DNA of 5,965 nt from WRGT01 sp038241375 (GTDB lineage: Bacteria; Spirochaetota; UBA4802; UBA5550). The stretch spans positions 1 through 5,965 of the forward strand of contig JBBRFT010000235.1 of the NCBI GenBank assembly GCA_038241375.1, in the 5' to 3' direction. Position 1 is the first letter of the stretch, and each line of letters begins with the position of its first letter. Below the pieces are notes generated by a model, which worked only from the letters and a program-made list of their open reading frames with translations, was not told the origin of the DNA and ran no database searches. Both the position numbers and the translations under genes were made by a program. Shown here piece by piece: positions 4,387-5,965 of this stretch.

Positions 4387-5965
4387 ATGCCTGTTACCAG
4401 AAGAAATTTCCTCAAACTGTCAGGTGCGACAGCAGCCGGGGCTTTTTTGGGGGGAACTTCCTTTCTAACCGGATGTAAATCATCACCGGACAAGTTGAAA
4501 GGTACAACTGAGAGCACATCTATATGCCCTTATTGTGGTGTAGGATGCGGACTTATTGTTTCTGCTCGAAACGGAAAGATTGTTAACATCGAAGGTGATC
4601 CGGAACATCCTATCAATAAAGGTAGTCTTTGTGCAAAAGGCGCGGCTCTTTATCAGATAGCTTCTAATCCCATCAAGCGAAGACTTGACAAAGTCCAGTA
4701 CAGAAAACCGGGCGGAACTCAGTGGGAGGAGCTCTCATGGGAGAAAGCCTACGAAATGATGGCTGAAAGAATCAAGGAAGCACGTGACAAGACCTTCGTT
4801 GAAAAAGAGAATGGCGTAACCGTAAACCGTACAGGTGGAATTGTCGGTCTTGGCGGAGCAGCTCTTGATAATGAAGAGTGTTATGTATGGACAAAGTTTG
4901 CAAGATTAATGGGCTTAACTTATCTTGAACATCAGGCCCGGATTTGACACAGCTCAACAGTCGCCAGTTTGGGGGCTACATTTGGTCGTGGTGCAATGAC
5001 CAATCACTGGATAGATATCCGGAATGCAGACGTAGTATTTATAATAGGAAGTAATGCAGCAGAAAATCATCCGATTTCATTTAAGTATGTTCAGGAAGCA
5101 AGAGATAGAGGGGGTAAACTTATCAATGTTGACCCTAGATTTACAAAGACTTCATCTTTAGCTGATCTTTATGCTCCGATAAGACCTGGAACAGATATTG
5201 CTTTTATGGGCGGTATAATAAATTATGCTCTTCAGAATGACTTTATCCAAAAAGATTATGTTGTTGAATATTCAAATGCGGCATATCTGATCAATTCTGC
5301 TTTTAAATTTGATGATGGTATTTTCTCAGGATATGAAAGTGGAAAAAATTCTTATAATAAAGAATCATGGAAATATCAGCTTGATGATAAAGGGATTCCT
5401 AAGAAAGACAAAACTCTGAAAGATCCTAATTGCGTTTATCAACTGATGAAAAAACATTTTGAAAGATACACCCCTGAAAAAGTAAGTGCAATCACAGGAT
5501 GTCCTGTTGAATCCTTTAAAAAAGTCGCTGAACTTTATACATCCACACACAAGCCTGATAAAGTGGCAACTATTATGTATGCAATGGGTGCTACACAGCA
5601 CACAATCGGTGTTCAGAATATCCGTACATTTTCTATACTTCAGATTCTTCTGGGTAATATGGGTATGGCCGGAGGCGGTATCAATGCGCTTAGAGGTGAG
5701 TCAAATGTTCAGGGATCAACTGACCATGCGCTGCTATGGCATATCATCCCGGGATATCTGGAAGCTCCTAAAGCAAAAGATCTTAACCTGGAAACATACA
5801 TTCAGAATTATGTTCCGAAAACTAACGATCCGATGAGAATGAACTGGTGGCAGCATAAACCGAAATATCTTATCAGCATGCTAAAAGCATGGTTTGGCTA
5901 GAATGCGAAGAAGGAGAATGATATTGCATATGATTATCTTCCTAAAGCGCATAATCCTGTACCAA
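4387..5965 (+). CDS. fdhA: Selenocysteine formate dehydrogenase, catalytic alpha subunit (partial; TGA = Sec; in-frame TAG)
   Basis: The 5' part (526 codons) of the Mo/W-bis-MGD subunit that oxidises formate to CO2, normally about 1000 residues and paired with an iron-sulfur beta subunit. The ATG at 4387 follows AGGAGG by 6 bases. Residues 1-30 are a twin-arginine signal (TRRNFLK, Arg5-Arg6, then a hydrophobic stretch), so the enzyme should be exported folded; it ends LTGC (Cys30), a possible lipobox. A [4Fe-4S] site follows: CPYCGVGC (Cys47, 50, 54) with LCAKG (Cys82, Lys84). Codon 187 is TGA in the family context HQARI-U-H, followed by TVASLGATFGRGAMTNHW, which marks selenocysteine with the adjacent active-site His188. 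Cofactor-binding stretches GSNAAENHP, VDPRF and NALRGESNVQGSTD (433-446) are intact. Codon 505 is TAG, yet the frame continues with NAKKENDIAYDYLPK, which fits the family, so the gene is either broken there or reads through UAG. The rest of the gene is outside the window. Confidence 0.9.
4945..4983 (+). promoter_or_regulatory. Selenocysteine UGA codon with SECIS-like hairpin
   Basis: The in-frame TGA at 4945-4947 is followed by a potential stem of GTCGCC (4960-4965) with GGCTAC (4974-4979), five of six pairs, enclosing the loop AGTTTGGG. The loop carries a GU about 19 bases after the UGA, within the 16-37 base distance known for bacterial SECIS elements, where SelB contacts G and U in the apical loop. 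The fold is judged by eye. The identity of the codon rests mainly on the protein context. Confidence 0.65.
5899..5901 (+). other. In-frame amber (TAG) codon inside the formate dehydrogenase reading frame
   Basis: TAG occurs at codon 505, after MLKAWFG, and the same frame stays open for the remaining 21 codons with family-like sequence (ENDIAYDYLPK). If it terminates, the product lacks about half the protein, including the C-terminal cofactor domain, and cannot work. TAG is one substitution away from Glu, Lys, Gln, Tyr, Trp, Ser or Leu codons, so a simple mutation or base-calling error could make it. UAG recoding is the alternative. Confidence 0.8.

Noticed and set aside
4332..4957. Two minus-strand 61-codon frames over the formate dehydrogenase start and Sec region
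   Set aside because: Both are antisense shadows of the conserved enzyme coding sequence and have no support of their own.
5365..5836. Minus-strand 78-codon and plus-strand 116-codon frames inside formate dehydrogenase
   Set aside because: They lie in other frames of conserved coding sequence; their composition (Cys/Phe/Ile rich) is typical of out-of-frame reading.
4969..5901. A separate gene starting at TTG 4969
   Set aside because: It is in frame with 4387-4947 and the sequence across the TGA is a continuous formate dehydrogenase active-site region; there is no ribosome-binding site for a new start.
5907..5965. A new gene starting at ATG 5918 or 5930 after AAGGAG
   Set aside because: The Shine-Dalgarno spacing is 1 or 13 bases, and the formate dehydrogenase frame through the same bases gives family-like sequence, so the purine run is explained by its Lys/Glu codons.
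1..5965. CRISPR array, insertion sequence, tRNA or phage-type cassette
   Set aside because: No direct repeats with regular spacers, transposase-like protein, tRNA-like fold or attachment-site duplication is visible.

Overview
The window is AT-rich bacterial DNA carrying ordinary housekeeping, lipid and signalling genes, plus the 5' part of a selenocysteine-type formate dehydrogenase gene. A Tat-exported, molybdopterin- and selenium-dependent formate dehydrogenase points to a Gram-negative, anaerobic or facultative bacterium with SelABC machinery. A short protein resembling the C-terminal part of spirochaetal FlgM hints at a motile spirochaete, but that hint is weak and a deltaproteobacterium-like host fits equally well. 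No insertion sequence, CRISPR array, tRNA or rRNA is visible.

Layout. Positions 1-119 hold the last 38 codons of a gene that looks like an AMP-forming acyl-CoA synthetase. It is followed 11 bases later by a double-hotdog MaoC-type hydratase (131-1024), so the two probably form a lipid or acyl-CoA operon. A strong hairpin (1055-1083) separates this from a convergent diguanylate cyclase gene on the minus strand (1139-1891). An AT-rich spacer (1892-2145) carries promoter-like sequences in both directions. A 54-60 residue protein (2146-2328), a perfect 17-bp hairpin (2381-2417) and an AI-2E-family membrane protein (2444-3553) follow on the plus strand. A stand-alone HD-domain (p)ppGpp-hydrolase-like protein (3544-4083, minus) overlaps the end of the membrane protein gene by 10 bases.

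After a 303-base regulatory spacer, the formate dehydrogenase alpha subunit gene starts at 4387 and runs off the window. Its in-frame TGA at 4945-4947 is the expected selenocysteine codon, with a SECIS-like hairpin just downstream. Splitting this gene into two ORFs at that point would be an annotation artefact.

The most unusual observation is a second in-frame stop in the same gene, TAG at 5899-5901. Family-like sequence continues in the same frame to the end of the window. It could be a disabling mutation, a sequencing error, or UAG recoding such as pyrrolysine. A TAG that acts as a normal stop at 117-119 argues against wholesale UAG reassignment. I see no convincing new multi-gene system. 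The doubly interrupted formate dehydrogenase is the part most worth following up.
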